From assembly GCF_003130405.1 (NCBI RefSeq), contig NZ_QEAS01000007.1, positions 253,757 through 292,961 of the forward strand: 39,205 nt of DNA, read 5' to 3'. The position numbers and the translations under genes are program-made. Below, in pieces: positions 8,590 to 17,330 of this stretch. Under the pieces are notes generated by a model that was not told where the DNA came from, did not search any database, and saw nothing but the letters and a program-made list of their open reading frames with translations. Numbering within the stretch: the first letter of the stretch is position 1; the number at the start of each line of letters is the position of its first letter. The DNA is from Pararcticibacter amylolyticus. Its GTDB lineage: Bacteria > Bacteroidota > Bacteroidia > Sphingobacteriales > Sphingobacteriaceae.

Positions 8590-11072
8590 TGCTTGAACTG
8601 AATGAAGGAAAGAGGGATGACAGGACCTTCTTTGCTGATGTTATACTACCCCTGGCAATTTCGAAGACCTACACGTATAGGGTACCTCAGGCCCTGAAGG
8701 CGCAGGTTGCTGTGGGGAAAAGGGTTGTTGTTCAATTTGGTAAAAGCCGGATATATACAGCTATCGTTTACCACATCAGTGAAACACCTCCTCAGTTGTA
8801 CGAAGCCAAATATATCATGGATGTCCTGGATGAGATTCCTGTTGTAAATGCGCATCAGATCAGTCTTTGGGAATGGATTTCATCCTACTATATGTGTCAC
8901 ATCGGAGAAGTGATGCAGGCGGCCCTTCCTTCTGCCCTGAAGCTTGCCAGCGAAACGAGGGTGGTATTGATGAAAGATGCTGTTTATGATAAAGGCGAGC
9001 TTTCCGACAAGGAGTTTCTTATTATGGACGCGCTTGAAATACAGCCGGAGCTGAAGGTAAGCGATATTGCAAAGCTGCTTGGTCAGAAATCGGTATTCAG
9101 GCTACTGAAATCGCTCTTTGATAAGGGCATTATTCATATCTCGGAAGAAATAGCAGAGCGCTTCAAACCTAAACAGTTAACGTTTTTGCGGTTGAACAGT
9201 TATTACGACGAGCCTGAAAACAAAAGAGCACTTTTTGAGATACTCGAGAAAAGCCCTAAGCAGCTGGAAGTTCTTCTGGCTTATATGAAATTAAGCAGGA
9301 ATGCCCCCTCCTCTGTGGCTAAAAAAGATCTTCTTGAAGAAAGCGGTTGCAGCAGTGCGATTTTGAAAACCCTGATAACGAAAGAAATATTTATCTCCGA
9401 AAGCCGCGTGGTAAGCCGTCTTTATGAACAAGATCAGGCCTTATCTCCTGAATTCAGATTAAGTGATGACCAACAAGCCGTATCAGAGTCCATAAAGACT
9501 CATTTTCAGGATAAGGACGTGACATTATTGCATGGGGTGACCTCTTCTGGTAAGACTCAACTATATGTAAAACTGATAGAGGAAGTGATCCAAAGCGGGA
9601 AGCAAGTGCTCTATCTTTTGCCCGAAATCGCCCTGACCGCCCAGATCATTGAGCGCCTCCGTGCATATTTCGGAAAGAAGATCGGGATCTATCATTCGAG
9701 GATTGGTGATAACGAGAGAGCTGAAGTGTGGAATAAAGTTCTGAATAAAGAGTATTCTGTGGTTCTCGGTGCAAGATCAGCTGTATTCCTCCCTTTCTCA
9801 GAGTTAGGACTCATCGTGGTGGACGAAGAGCACGAGTCTTCTTACAAGCAATACGATCCTGCTCCCCGCTATCATGCCCGGGATACTGCCATATATCTCG
9901 CTCATCTGCACCGGTCGAAGGTGCTTCTGGGCTCTGCTACACCATCTCTGGAAAGTTATTATAATGCTAAAACCGGTAAGTATGGCTTTGCAGAGCTTAA
10001 GCAGCGATATGGTGATTCAAACCTTCCGGTGATACAAGTGGTGAGCATAGCAGAGGAGACGAGCAGAAAGACTATGCAGTCGCACTTCACCAGCGTGCTG
10101 GTGGCGGAGATCAAACAGGCACTGGGAAGGAAGGAGCAGGTAATCCTGTTTCAGAACCGGCGGGGCTACACGCCAATGCTCATCTGTAAAACCTGTGGCT
10201 ATATCCCGCAGTGTATTCATTGCGATGTAAGTCTTACCTTTCATAAAAGCACGGGCAAGCTGCACTGTCATTATTGTGGCTATAAGCAGGATACCGTTTC
10301 GGTGTGCCCGGCATGCGGGTCCACACACATCGAACAGAAGGGTTTCGGCACTGAAAAAATAGAAGATGACCTGCAATTTATTTTCCCTGACGCCAGGATC
10401 AGCCGTATGGATCTTGATACAACGCGCAGTAAAAACAGCTTTCAAAGGATTCTGAACGATTTTGAAGATCAGAAAATAGACATTCTCGTCGGTACGCAAA
10501 TTGTAGCCAAGGGGCTTGATTTTGATAAAGTTACGCTCATCGGTATCATCAACGCTGATTCTTTGCTGAACTATCCCGATTTCAGAGCCTTTGAAAAGAG
10601 CTTTCAGCTTTTGTCTCAGGTGGGGGGAAGGGCCGGAAGGCGTGAAAGGCAGGGAAAGGTGATTATTCAATCCCATAATATTCATCACCGGGTGATTGAC
10701 CAGGTGATCCACCATAATTATGAGGGACTTTTCAGAACTGAAATGACCGAAAGGAAGAGCTTCCATTATCCGCCCCTGTACAGAATGATCCGCATTGATG
10801 TTAAAAATAAAGATCAGTTTGTATTGAATGAAGCTGCTCAGCGGCTCGCCGCAGAGTTTAGAAATGTATTGGGTGCAAGGGTGCTTGGTCCGGAGGACCC
10901 TCTCGTTACGCGCGTGCGGAATTTCTTTATTAAGACCATGTATATAAAGATTGAGCGGGAAGGAATTTCAGTCAGTAAAGTAAAGAATTTTCTCAAATCT
11001 GCTTTGTTAACTTTCGATACAGACAAGCGGAATAAGGGAACGATAGTGCAGGTAGATGTTGATCCGTATTAG
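8589..11072 (+). CDS. priA: Primosomal protein N' (replication restart helicase PriA)
   Basis: PriA is a superfamily 2 3'-5' DNA helicase that recognises stalled forks and reloads the replicative helicase. The 827-residue product has an N-terminal 3'BD-like domain (residues about 10-105, FADVILPLAISKTYTYRVP), Walker A GVTSSGKT at 316-323 and DEEH at 412-415. Eight zinc-binding cysteines (C533, C536, C542, C545, C560, C563, C573, C576) sit in the middle of the helicase core. Motif VI region QVGGRAGRRERQGKVIIQ is intact. All catalytic features are present and the length is normal for Bacteroidota. It starts by overlapping the DUF423 stop. Confidence 0.97.
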   Translation: MLELNEGKRDDRTFFADVILPLAISKTYTYRVPQALKAQVAVGKRVVVQFGKSRIYTAIVYHISETPPQLYEAKYIMDVLDEIPVVNAHQISLWEWISSYYMCHIGEVMQAALPSALKLASETRVVLMKDAVYDKGELSDKEFLIMDALEIQPELKVSDIAKLLGQKSVFRLLKSLFDKGIIHISEEIAERFKPKQLTFLRLNSYYDEPENKRALFEILEKSPKQLEVLLAYMKLSRNAPSSVAKKDLLEESGCSSAILKTLITKEIFISESRVVSRLYEQDQALSPEFRLSDDQQAVSESIKTHFQDKDVTLLHGVTSSGKTQLYVKLIEEVIQSGKQVLYLLPEIALTAQIIERLRAYFGKKIGIYHSRIGDNERAEVWNKVLNKEYSVVLGARSAVFLPFSELGLIVVDEEHESSYKQYDPAPRYHARDTAIYLAHLHRSKVLLGSATPSLESYYNAKTGKYGFAELKQRYGDSNLPVIQVVSIAEETSRKTMQSHFTSVLVAEIKQALGRKEQVILFQNRRGYTPMLICKTCGYIPQCIHCDVSLTFHKSTGKLHCHYCGYKQDTVSVCPACGSTHIEQKGFGTEKIEDDLQFIFPDARISRMDLDTTRSKNSFQRILNDFEDQKIDILVGTQIVAKGLDFDKVTLIGIINADSLLNYPDFRAFEKSFQLLSQVGGRAGRRERQGKVIIQSHNIHHRVIDQVIHHNYEGLFRTEMTERKSFHYPPLYRMIRIDVKNKDQFVLNEAAQRLAAEFRNVLGARVLGPEDPLVTRVRNFFIKTMYIKIEREGISVSKVKNFLKSALLTFDTDKRNKGTIVQVDVDPY

Positions 11073-11135
11073 CCGGTTCTTTGCTCTGCTACAGCCAGCC
11101 TCCGGTTTGATCCCTGGAAGGGTGAAAGACCGTGT

Positions 11136-11867
11136 TTAGTTAATCTCTCCAAAATTGTATTGAAGCGACAGCATGCCGAGGGGTTTGATGAGGTATTCCC
11201 AGTGGTGCTTGTTTTGAACAGAATTGCTGCCATTATTTTCTTCCCGTCGCTCGTGACTGTATAATACATCAAATGTGCCTTCTGCTGCTACAGTAAAGTG
11301 ATTTACAAGGTTCAACTTAACGCCCAGGACCGGAGAAAGTGAGAGTCCTTCTTTTTCAGTTTTTACATCGTAAGGAGAGACGGTAATCTGCCTGTCGGTT
11401 GCCCTGCTGTATGCATCTCCTTTAAAAACACTTCTTTTAACACCCAGGTCAAATCCAAAATATGGCTGAACAGATGAGTATATGATGTTTTTCTCAAAAC
11501 CAGCTTTTATGTGGCTGTCTGTTAATCGTCCCCGGAGAGGGTTGTATTCCTCAGACCGGTTGGTAAAAGAAAGGTGTTGCGAGAAAAAGTTACCTGATAA
11601 CCTGTAGCTTATTTGTTTGTCGTTATATTTCAGGATAATGCCGTTGAACTTTGAAGTCCTGAGCGCATCCGGGTCAGTCTGATCCAGAACCTTCGGGAAG
11701 GCTTCTACACTTAAAAATTTAAATCCTATACTATATGAGTACAGTGTAGCGTTATTATATCCTGACGTGTAATGTTGCGCTCCTGCGGAAATATTTTCCG
11801 GTTTTCCGGTTTGTGAGAAAGAATAAAGAGAAAGAAAAATCAGGACCGATAGTATAATTGATTTCAT
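11136..11867 (-). CDS. Predicted outer-membrane protein, function unknown
   Basis: The 243-residue product begins with a clear signal peptide (MKSIILSVLIFLSLYSFSQ), then a mature part of alternating strands such as NATLYSYSIGFKFLSVEAFP, NGIILKYNDKQISYRLSGNFF and GVKLNLVNHFTVAAEGTFDVLYSHE. It ends in MLSLQYNFGEIN, which resembles the aromatic-terminated last strand of small beta-barrels. I recognise no specific family. It is convergent with priA (63-nt gap) and separated by about 200 nt from the divergent pcm gene, so it appears monocistronic. Confidence 0.7.
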   Translation of the reverse strand: MKSIILSVLIFLSLYSFSQTGKPENISAGAQHYTSGYNNATLYSYSIGFKFLSVEAFPKVLDQTDPDALRTSKFNGIILKYNDKQISYRLSGNFFSQHLSFTNRSEEYNPLRGRLTDSHIKAGFEKNIIYSSVQPYFGFDLGVKRSVFKGDAYSRATDRQITVSPYDVKTEKEGLSLSPVLGVKLNLVNHFTVAAEGTFDVLYSHERREENNGSNSVQNKHHWEYLIKPLGMLSLQYNFGEIN

Positions 11868-12057
11868 TCGTGTGGTTGAATTTTAAATAAGCACTGAACG
11901 CAGATATCATGTATTAGCACTGTGAGCTACGGTAAAAAACCTCATCGATTCATTGCTTCCAGTTAAAAATAGCCCCCCAAAGATATTTTATAGAACTGGC
12001 TAAGAACGGGATAAAAATAGGAATTGCTTTTTATTATTAAATGAATTTCCGGAAGTT

Positions 12058-12065
12058 TATTTTTG
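12058..12065 (+). promoter_or_regulatory. -7 box of pcm promoter, close to the start codon
   Basis: TATTTTTG is an exact TAnnTTTG match ending 6 nt before the pcm ATG at 12072. Transcription should begin at or within a few bases of the start codon, implying a leaderless or nearly leaderless mRNA. No TTTG -33 motif is visible at the usual spacing. Confidence 0.6.
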
Positions 12066-12071
12066 TTCGGG

Positions 12072-12731
12072 ATGGCTTATAAGTTTGTTGATAATTACCG
12101 GGAAAAGGGTGCCCGGAAAAAACTGGTAACACAATTGAGAGATGACCGGAAAATAGAAGATAAAAGGGTGCTTGAAGCAATAGGGAGGGTTCCCCGTCAT
12201 TTCTTTTTCGATGAAACATTCTGGAATCAGGCTTATAAAGACATTGCCTTTCCGATAGGTGAAGGCCAGACAATTTCCCAGCCCTACACGGTTGCCTATC
12301 AGACTCAGCTTCTCCATGTAAACGAAGGCGACAAGGTACTCGAAATAGGTACGGGCTCAGGTTATCAAACCTGCATCCTTCTTGAACTGGGTGCAAAGGT
12401 TTACACTATTGAAAGGCAGGAAAAGCTTTTTCTGCGTGCCAAGCTTTTCTTATCAAAAATGGGGTATACGGCAGAGTTCTTCTGTGGCGATGGTTCGAAA
12501 GGAATACCTGCGCATGCGCCTTACGATAAGATACTGGTGACGGCTGGAGCTCCGTTTGTGCCCGATATAATGCTAAAGCAGTTGAAGATAGGAGGAACGA
12601 TGGTAATCCCCGTCGGAGACGAAAAAACGCAGAAGATGATTACGGTTATCCGGGTAAGCGAAACGGATTATGAACGAATAGAACTTGACACTTTCCGGTT
12701 TGTACCTTTGGTTGGAGACCAGGCCTGGTAG
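12072..12731 (+). CDS. pcm: Protein-L-isoaspartate O-methyltransferase
   Basis: Pcm uses S-adenosylmethionine to methylate L-isoaspartyl residues in damaged proteins and so starts their repair. The 219-residue product from the ATG at 12072 contains the family motif EGQTISQPYTVAYQTQLL near residues 75-92, the SAM-binding motif I VLEIGTGSGYQTCILLEL, motif post-I VYTIERQ and DKILVTAGAPFVP. A TTG at 12063 could add three residues but overlaps the predicted promoter box, so the ATG is preferred. It converges with smpB (26-nt gap). Residues 1-45 form a charged helical N-terminus common in the family. Confidence 0.94.
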   Translation: MAYKFVDNYREKGARKKLVTQLRDDRKIEDKRVLEAIGRVPRHFFFDETFWNQAYKDIAFPIGEGQTISQPYTVAYQTQLLHVNEGDKVLEIGTGSGYQTCILLELGAKVYTIERQEKLFLRAKLFLSKMGYTAEFFCGDGSKGIPAHAPYDKILVTAGAPFVPDIMLKQLKIGGTMVIPVGDEKTQKMITVIRVSETDYERIELDTFRFVPLVGDQAW

Positions 12732-12757
12732 GCCGGTTCTCCGATATTCATTCTCCG

Positions 12758-13201
12758 CTATCTTTTCATGACCCGGTCAAGTTCTATCTTACTTTCCCTT
12801 TCTTTTATTGTTTCTCTTTTATCAAACGCTTTCTTTCCCTGGGCCAGGGCAATTTCCAGTTTGGCAAAGCCCCGTTCACTTATAAAAAGGTATAAGGGAA
12901 CAATGGTATAGCCTTTCTCTTCTGTTTTATCTTTAAGTTTCTTTAACTCTTTTTTAGTGAGCAGCAGTACCCGGTCGCGTTTTGATTCATGATTGTAAAA
13001 AGACCCGTGCGAGTACTCGGCTATGTGCATATTTCTAACATAAAGCTGGTCATTCAAAAAAGCGCAGAATGAATCATTCAGATTCGCTTTTCCTTCCCTA
13101 ATCGACTTTATTTCCGTTCCAAGGAGCTGGATACCAGCCGTGTACTTATCCAGGATATGATATTCGAAATATGCTTTTTTATTCTTTACGCTTGTGTTCA
13201 T
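12758..13201 (-). CDS. smpB: SsrA-binding protein SmpB
   Basis: SmpB binds tmRNA and delivers it to stalled ribosomes for trans-translation. The 147-residue product shows the OB-fold motifs AYFEYHILDKYTAGIQLLGTEIKSIREGKANL and DSFCAFLNDQLYVRNMHIAEYSHG, and the basic C-terminal tail GKKAFDKRETIKERESKIELDRVMKR that mimics the codon-anticodon helix. Length is normal. No tmRNA gene (ssrA) was recognised in the window. It lies 60 nt downstream of the DtxR-type gene on the same strand but appears functionally unrelated. Confidence 0.97.
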   Translation of the reverse strand: MNTSVKNKKAYFEYHILDKYTAGIQLLGTEIKSIREGKANLNDSFCAFLNDQLYVRNMHIAEYSHGSFYNHESKRDRVLLLTKKELKKLKDKTEEKGYTIVPLYLFISERGFAKLEIALAQGKKAFDKRETIKERESKIELDRVMKR

Positions 13202-13261
13202 TGGATATGTTGCTGAAAGCTGGCAGGCGCGACTTCCGTTTTAGCCCGCCCGGCCAGGTAA

Positions 13262-13918
13262 TTAAACGATAAAAATATTCTCTGCAAACTTTTGGGAGAC
13301 AGTTGTCCTGGTGTCGTTAATAACAATTTCCATTGAACCATCATACGCCTGGCGGCCGAGAACCTTTATTTCGGAATCAATGCCGAGATGCAATTGACTT
13401 ACGTACTGAAGGAATGCAGCTGAATTGTCTTTTACAGCAACCATCCGGCATTGAGTTCCCTCCTGGACTTCCGAAAGGGTCTTTTTATAGGAGGGCTTCA
13501 GGTTACCCTGAGCATCAGGTATGGCGTCACCGTGGGGATCATATTCGGGAAAACCCAGGAACTTGTCGAGCTTATCCACCAGTTTGGCCGATTGGATATG
13601 TTCCAGCTGTTCCGCTACTTCATGGACTTCATCCCAGGTGAAATCCAGTTTCTCGTAGAGGAATGTTTCCCATAACCGGTGCTTTCTTAATACCTCGACC
13701 GCCTTTCTTCTGCCCTCGTCAGACAATGATATTTTACCGTATTTTTCATACGAAATAAGTTTTTTCTCCTTTAGTTTTCTGAGCATGTCAGTTGCGGTAG
13801 CCGGTTTTACGCCCAGATATTGCGCAAGCTGATTCGTTCCCGCCTCATTTTTATGTTGTACCTCCAGGGTAAGGAGTAGCAACGCTTTAAGATAATTCTC
13901 TTCTGTAAAAGAAAGCAT
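13262..13918 (-). CDS. DtxR/MntR-family metal-dependent transcriptional regulator
   Basis: This family represses manganese or iron uptake genes when loaded with metal. The 218-residue product from the ATG at 13918 (MLSFTEENYLKALLLL) has a winged-helix domain (residues 1-70, with recognition helix VKPATATDMLRKLKEK). The metal-binding dimerisation domain follows, with H80 and E84 in HRLWETFLYEK, H99 and H107 in EVHEVAEQLEH, and the conserved DPHGDAIP. A C-terminal FeoA/SH3-like domain spans about residues 150-218. No metal transporter such as mntH or feoB is adjacent, so the target is remote, unless it regulates the antiporter ending 20 nt upstream. An exact -7 box ends 4 nt before the start. 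Metal preference cannot be decided from sequence alone. Confidence 0.9.
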   Translation of the reverse strand: MLSFTEENYLKALLLLTLEVQHKNEAGTNQLAQYLGVKPATATDMLRKLKEKKLISYEKYGKISLSDEGRRKAVEVLRKHRLWETFLYEKLDFTWDEVHEVAEQLEHIQSAKLVDKLDKFLGFPEYDPHGDAIPDAQGNLKPSYKKTLSEVQEGTQCRMVAVKDNSAAFLQYVSQLHLGIDSEIKVLGRQAYDGSMEIVINDTRTTVSQKFAENIFIV

Positions 13919-13922
13919 ACGG

Positions 13923-13930
13923 CAAAAGTA
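13923..13930 (-). promoter_or_regulatory. -7 box of the DtxR-type gene, close to the start codon
   Basis: On the minus strand this reads TACTTTTG, an exact TAnnTTTG match separated from the ATG at 13918 by only CCGT. It lies between the antiporter stop and the regulator start, suggesting an internal promoter that makes a leaderless mRNA. Confidence 0.6.
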
Positions 13931-13937
13931 CAAAAAG

Positions 13938-16166
13938 CTAACCTTTTAATAACTCGGAAATCTTTTTAGGGTTTCCGACAATCCATACAATATCGCCAGC
14001 CTTCAGCACGTACGAAGATTCGGGATTCAGTATCCTCTGGTTATTACTTTCAATACCCACTATCAATCCCTGTGTTTTCTCTCTGATTCCCGAATCCCTT
14101 ATGGAAAGATTGCATACGGGTGAGGTGGAAGAAAGATCAACTCTTAGCAATTTCATGTCCTTCTTTGTACCCTGGATGACAGGGTTAACCAGTTCCGACA
14201 CCTCGATCTGGCGCTTAAGTGCCTCCAGCTGATCGTCTGACCCTATAACGGTGAGCTTATCGTTGGGAAATAGCCTTTCGTCTCTCCCCGGGGTTGCAAT
14301 AACCAGTTTTCCTCTTTCAATGAGAGCAATGTTCACCCCATATCGCTCGCGAACCGCCAGTTCTTGTAAAGTTTGCCCAATAAGCGGGGATTCAGGTGCT
14401 ACAACCAGTTCAGAAAGGTGCGTATCCCAGGGAACCAGCGTGTTTAGATCTGAATTCTGACTTTCCCGGTCATTCAGATTCTCGAGGAAACGGTTTTCAA
14501 TCCTGCTATAGAATGCCTGGAGCTTCTTTGACAGAATTGCAATCATGATTACGATAGTAACCAGGGCGATAGTTATTGCCAGTACCGCGTTGAAAAATAT
14601 ATTGATCAGAAAACCAATGTAAATAATAGCGAGGATGATTCTGACAGCTTCAATCGTAATAATAGGCCCTCTGTTGTACCGCTTGTTCAGCCACAAATTA
14701 GCATAGGCTTTTTTCTCAATCCTTCTCAGTGCAAAAGCCCACAGAAATGGAGCCATGAGAATAAAAGATACAGAAAGGCTGATCACTGATCCTTTCGTTC
14801 CGTTAGAAATATTAGCCGTGACAAATGGATGAATGAAGCGGCTGGATGCGTAAAGTATGGCAATAAGGATAACGGAGTGAATCACGGCATTCAGCAGATA
14901 TGCACGAAGTAATTTTTTCCAGTTGCTGGTAGTAGTGATGTTCTGGGCATTTGTGCTGTAATCATTTAAGCTTTTTACCCATTTTTCCGGTAATTTCTTC
15001 TCCAGGTAACTGGAAAAAGGCTCTGACAGCTTAATCAGATAGGGAGTGGTAAAAGTCGTGATTGCGGACACGGCCACAGCAATGGGATAAAGGAACTCAT
15101 TTGTAACCTTCAGATCCAGACCCAGTGTTGCAATGATGAAGGAGAACTCGCCGATCTGTGCGAGGCTCATACCTGCCTGTACCGCGGTTTTAATAGGCTG
15201 CCCCGACAATATTGCCCCTGTTATAGTACTGATTAGCTTGCCTGCTACGGTGACGGCGGTAATAATAACAATTGGCACAGCAAAGTCTTTCAGGATAGAG
15301 GGATTTATAAGCATCCCCACTGAAACAAAGAAGACAGCTGCAAACAGATCTTTAACAGATTTTGTGAGGTGTTCGATCCGCTTCGCCAAAGTAGTCTCAG
15401 CAAGGATAGATCCCATAATGAAAGCACCTAAAGCAGGTGAGAAACCTACCTTTACCGCCAGGATCACCATCAGCAGACAAAGAGCCAGAGAAACGATCAG
15501 TAAGGTTTCTTCATTCATCAGTTTTTGAGTCCTTTTAAGAAATGTAGGTATCAGGAAGATCCCTCCCAGAAACCAAAGGATCAGGAAAAAGCCGAATTTC
15601 AGAATGGAGAAGATCATTTCGGATCCTTCAAAGTTACGGCTTACCGCTACTGTCGAAAGTACAACAAGCAGGAGAATGGCAACGAGGTCTTCCACAATGA
15701 GGACGCCGAATACAAGCCCTGCAAACTTTTTATGCTTGATCTTCAGTTCATCAAAGGCCCTGATAATAATAGTTGTGGAAGATATGGACAGGATCCCTCC
15801 CAAAAATATACTGTCCATCAATGTCCAGCCCATCAATTGTCCGGTCAGATATCCGATCAGAAGCATAATAACAGCCTCGGTAACCCCCGTAACAGAAGCC
15901 GCTGCACCTACTTTCGCAAGCTTTTTGAAGCTGAATTCGAGTCCCAGGCTGAACAGGAGGAAAATTACCCCTATCTCTGCCCAGGTCGATATACTTTCTT
16001 CTTCGGCAACTGTAGGGATGAACTTGAAATGAGGGCCTACTAAAAAACCGGCAATGATATACCCCAGTACAAGAGGCTGTTTGATGAGTTTGAAAATGAG
16101 TGTTGTTATGGCTGCTGCTGCCATAATCAATCCCAAATCCGTTATTAATTGTGGAAGGTGAATCAT
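13938..16166 (-). CDS. CPA2-family cation/proton antiporter with two RCK_C domains (KefB-type)
   Basis: The 742-residue product is a monovalent cation/proton antiporter of the CPA2 family (Pfam Na_H_Exchanger type). Residues of about 5-390 form the transport core, with GYIIAGFLVGPH, LLFSLGLEFSFKKL and GVLIVEDLVAILLL; E159-D160 sit in the ion-binding helix. A further block of about four helices spans residues 425-560. After it come two TrkA-C-like (RCK_C) domains, recognisable as PLIGQTLQELAVRERYGVNIALIERG and a second around VCNLSIRDSGIREKTQGLIVGIE ending in AGDIVWIVGNPKKISELL. There is no Rossmann RCK_N domain as in E. coli KefB/KefC, so gating is unlikely to be by that route. Whether it carries K+ or Na+ cannot be said. 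Confidence 0.88.
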   Translation of the reverse strand: MIHLPQLITDLGLIMAAAAITTLIFKLIKQPLVLGYIIAGFLVGPHFKFIPTVAEEESISTWAEIGVIFLLFSLGLEFSFKKLAKVGAAASVTGVTEAVIMLLIGYLTGQLMGWTLMDSIFLGGILSISSTTIIIRAFDELKIKHKKFAGLVFGVLIVEDLVAILLLVVLSTVAVSRNFEGSEMIFSILKFGFFLILWFLGGIFLIPTFLKRTQKLMNEETLLIVSLALCLLMVILAVKVGFSPALGAFIMGSILAETTLAKRIEHLTKSVKDLFAAVFFVSVGMLINPSILKDFAVPIVIITAVTVAGKLISTITGAILSGQPIKTAVQAGMSLAQIGEFSFIIATLGLDLKVTNEFLYPIAVAVSAITTFTTPYLIKLSEPFSSYLEKKLPEKWVKSLNDYSTNAQNITTTSNWKKLLRAYLLNAVIHSVILIAILYASSRFIHPFVTANISNGTKGSVISLSVSFILMAPFLWAFALRRIEKKAYANLWLNKRYNRGPIITIEAVRIILAIIYIGFLINIFFNAVLAITIALVTIVIMIAILSKKLQAFYSRIENRFLENLNDRESQNSDLNTLVPWDTHLSELVVAPESPLIGQTLQELAVRERYGVNIALIERGKLVIATPGRDERLFPNDKLTVIGSDDQLEALKRQIEVSELVNPVIQGTKKDMKLLRVDLSSTSPVCNLSIRDSGIREKTQGLIVGIESNNQRILNPESSYVLKAGDIVWIVGNPKKISELLKG

Positions 16167-16254
16167 GTAAAAAAATTAAATCCGTCTCTCTCAGAACGGA
16201 TAGATTGTAACAAAAGATTAAATGATGAAAACCAGTTAGATACCCTTGAGTGGG

Positions 16255-16614
16255 TTAGCTGAACCAGTGTGCGGGAAAAAAGATCAGGGATTTACATCTG
16301 TCGAATAAAATCCGGCAGGAATCTGCTAGAAAAACACTTAAGGCAATAAAATGCACCAAAGCGATATTGTTGCTGCCCAGTAGCTGAATCACAGACGGCG
16401 CAGGGGTATTTTGACCCTTGCTGATCCTGTTTGCCTGTGGCAGGGAAGGATGAGATCTGAAGCTTTCTCTCTGCGCTTTTTTGTATGCCGCAATACTCCT
16501 GATAAAAGGTTGCCTGAGAGAGACTCCTTTTTTATTCAGAAAGGTATGGGCATTAAACAACAAGCTTAAAGCCAGGATTAAAAAGATAGTATGTTTCAAG
16601 TTTAATCCCCTCAT
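16255..16614 (-). CDS. Small hypothetical membrane protein
   Basis: This 119-residue frame has no recognised family. It begins MRGLNLKHTIFLILALSLLFNAHTFLN, a membrane segment or uncleaved signal. A basic, polar middle (KKAQRESFRSHPSLPQANRISKG) follows, then a second hydrophobic stretch IALVHFIALSVFLADSC. The ATG at 16614 is chosen because an exact -7 box (TATATTTG) ends 5 nt before it. The frame is open further upstream to 16716, but that part overlaps ykuK. It follows ykuK on the same strand by 37 nt. Its reality rests on the promoter and on a plausible two-helix topology. Confidence 0.5.
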   Translation of the reverse strand: MRGLNLKHTIFLILALSLLFNAHTFLNKKGVSLRQPFIRSIAAYKKAQRESFRSHPSLPQANRISKGQNTPAPSVIQLLGSNNIALVHFIALSVFLADSCRILFDRCKSLIFFPAHWFS

Positions 16615-16619
16615 ACTGG

Positions 16620-16627
16620 CAAATATA
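16620..16627 (-). promoter_or_regulatory. -7 box upstream of the small membrane protein gene
   Basis: On the minus strand TATATTTG is an exact TAnnTTTG match ending 5 nt before the ATG at 16614. A second exact match, TATTTTTG, lies immediately upstream at 16629-16636. Both sit in the gap between ykuK and the small gene, and both predict an extremely short leader. Confidence 0.5.
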
Positions 16628-16651
16628 CCAAAAATAAGGCGGATCCGGGCA

Positions 16652-17125
16652 TTAGTGCACCATCTTATTGGCACACGCAGAGCTTGCAAACGCTTCAGGC
16701 TTAGCTTTAAAAACAAAGCCCATACTCAAAATGTAACCCATCGCTTCATGTAATGCCTGGTTTGACTTAAACATCGGATTTGTGTTGATATCAGCATGCA
16801 CTTCCAGGTCTACATTGTAAAGATCAAGCAGATCGCACAAGGCATAAGCTATCTCAATAGATTTTTGAACCTCCGTTAGCATCCTTTCTTTAATGCTCAT
16901 TTTTCTATTACTTCTTTCCTGGTGGATGAACATAAATGCCCCTTTTTTTTCACGCAGGAAAACAATTACTGTTGCATAGTCAATTACAGCACCTTTTACC
17001 TGCGAATCCGTCCCGATACAAACCTTAAGTTTGTTTCCCAGGCCGTTTTCACGTTCAATCGCTCTCTTTACTTCGTCATGAATGTCTGAATGAATAATTT
17101 CTCCGCTAAATTTTTTCCAGGTCAT
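16652..17125 (-). CDS. YkuK-family ribonuclease H-like protein (DUF458)
   Basis: The 157-residue product matches the YkuK/DUF458 family, which has a ribonuclease H-like fold but no established substrate. Key features are KVCIGTDSQVKG near residues 34-45 with the first conserved aspartate, then FIHQERSNRKMSIKERMLTEVQKSIEIA, DLEVHADINTNPMFKSNQALHEAMGYI with a second acidic cluster, and the C-terminal AFASSACANKMVH. These positions are where an RNase H-like active site would be. Length is typical of the family. Whether it is a nuclease is an inference from fold only. Confidence 0.82.
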   Translation of the reverse strand: MTWKKFSGEIIHSDIHDEVKRAIERENGLGNKLKVCIGTDSQVKGAVIDYATVIVFLREKKGAFMFIHQERSNRKMSIKERMLTEVQKSIEIAYALCDLLDLYNVDLEVHADINTNPMFKSNQALHEAMGYILSMGFVFKAKPEAFASSACANKMVH

Positions 17126-17282
17126 ATATGAATGTTTTACAGGTTAAGTGATCCGGAGAGCCTTTTTTCAGAATGATTCCGGTGTCTTATAAAGATAAAT
17201 CAAAAGATGTTAGTATTGAATAAACTTTTTGTTAACATATTAACAATCAGTCACCCGGAAAGTGTTGCGAGAAGGCAGAATG

Positions 17283-17310
17283 AAAAAGGCCAGCCTTTTG
17301 GGGCTGGCCT
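17283..17310 (-). terminator. Rho-independent terminator after the phosphohexomutase gene
   Basis: On the minus strand the stem AGGCCAGCC / GGCTGGCCT (17302-17310 with 17287-17295; 9 bp, 6-nt loop) is followed by a run of five T residues. It lies about 20 nt past the mutase stop at 17331, a standard intrinsic terminator. Confidence 0.88.
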
Positions 17311-17330
17311 TGCAGATTTATTTAGGGGAT

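Noticed and set aside
10017-10766. 249-codon minus-strand frame over priA
   Set aside because: Antisense to the conserved zinc and helicase motifs of PriA; composition is that of a shadow frame.
15525-16043. 172-codon and 142-codon plus-strand frames over the antiporter gene
   Set aside because: They are antisense shadows of the antiporter; no protein features, and the minus-strand protein is clearly real.
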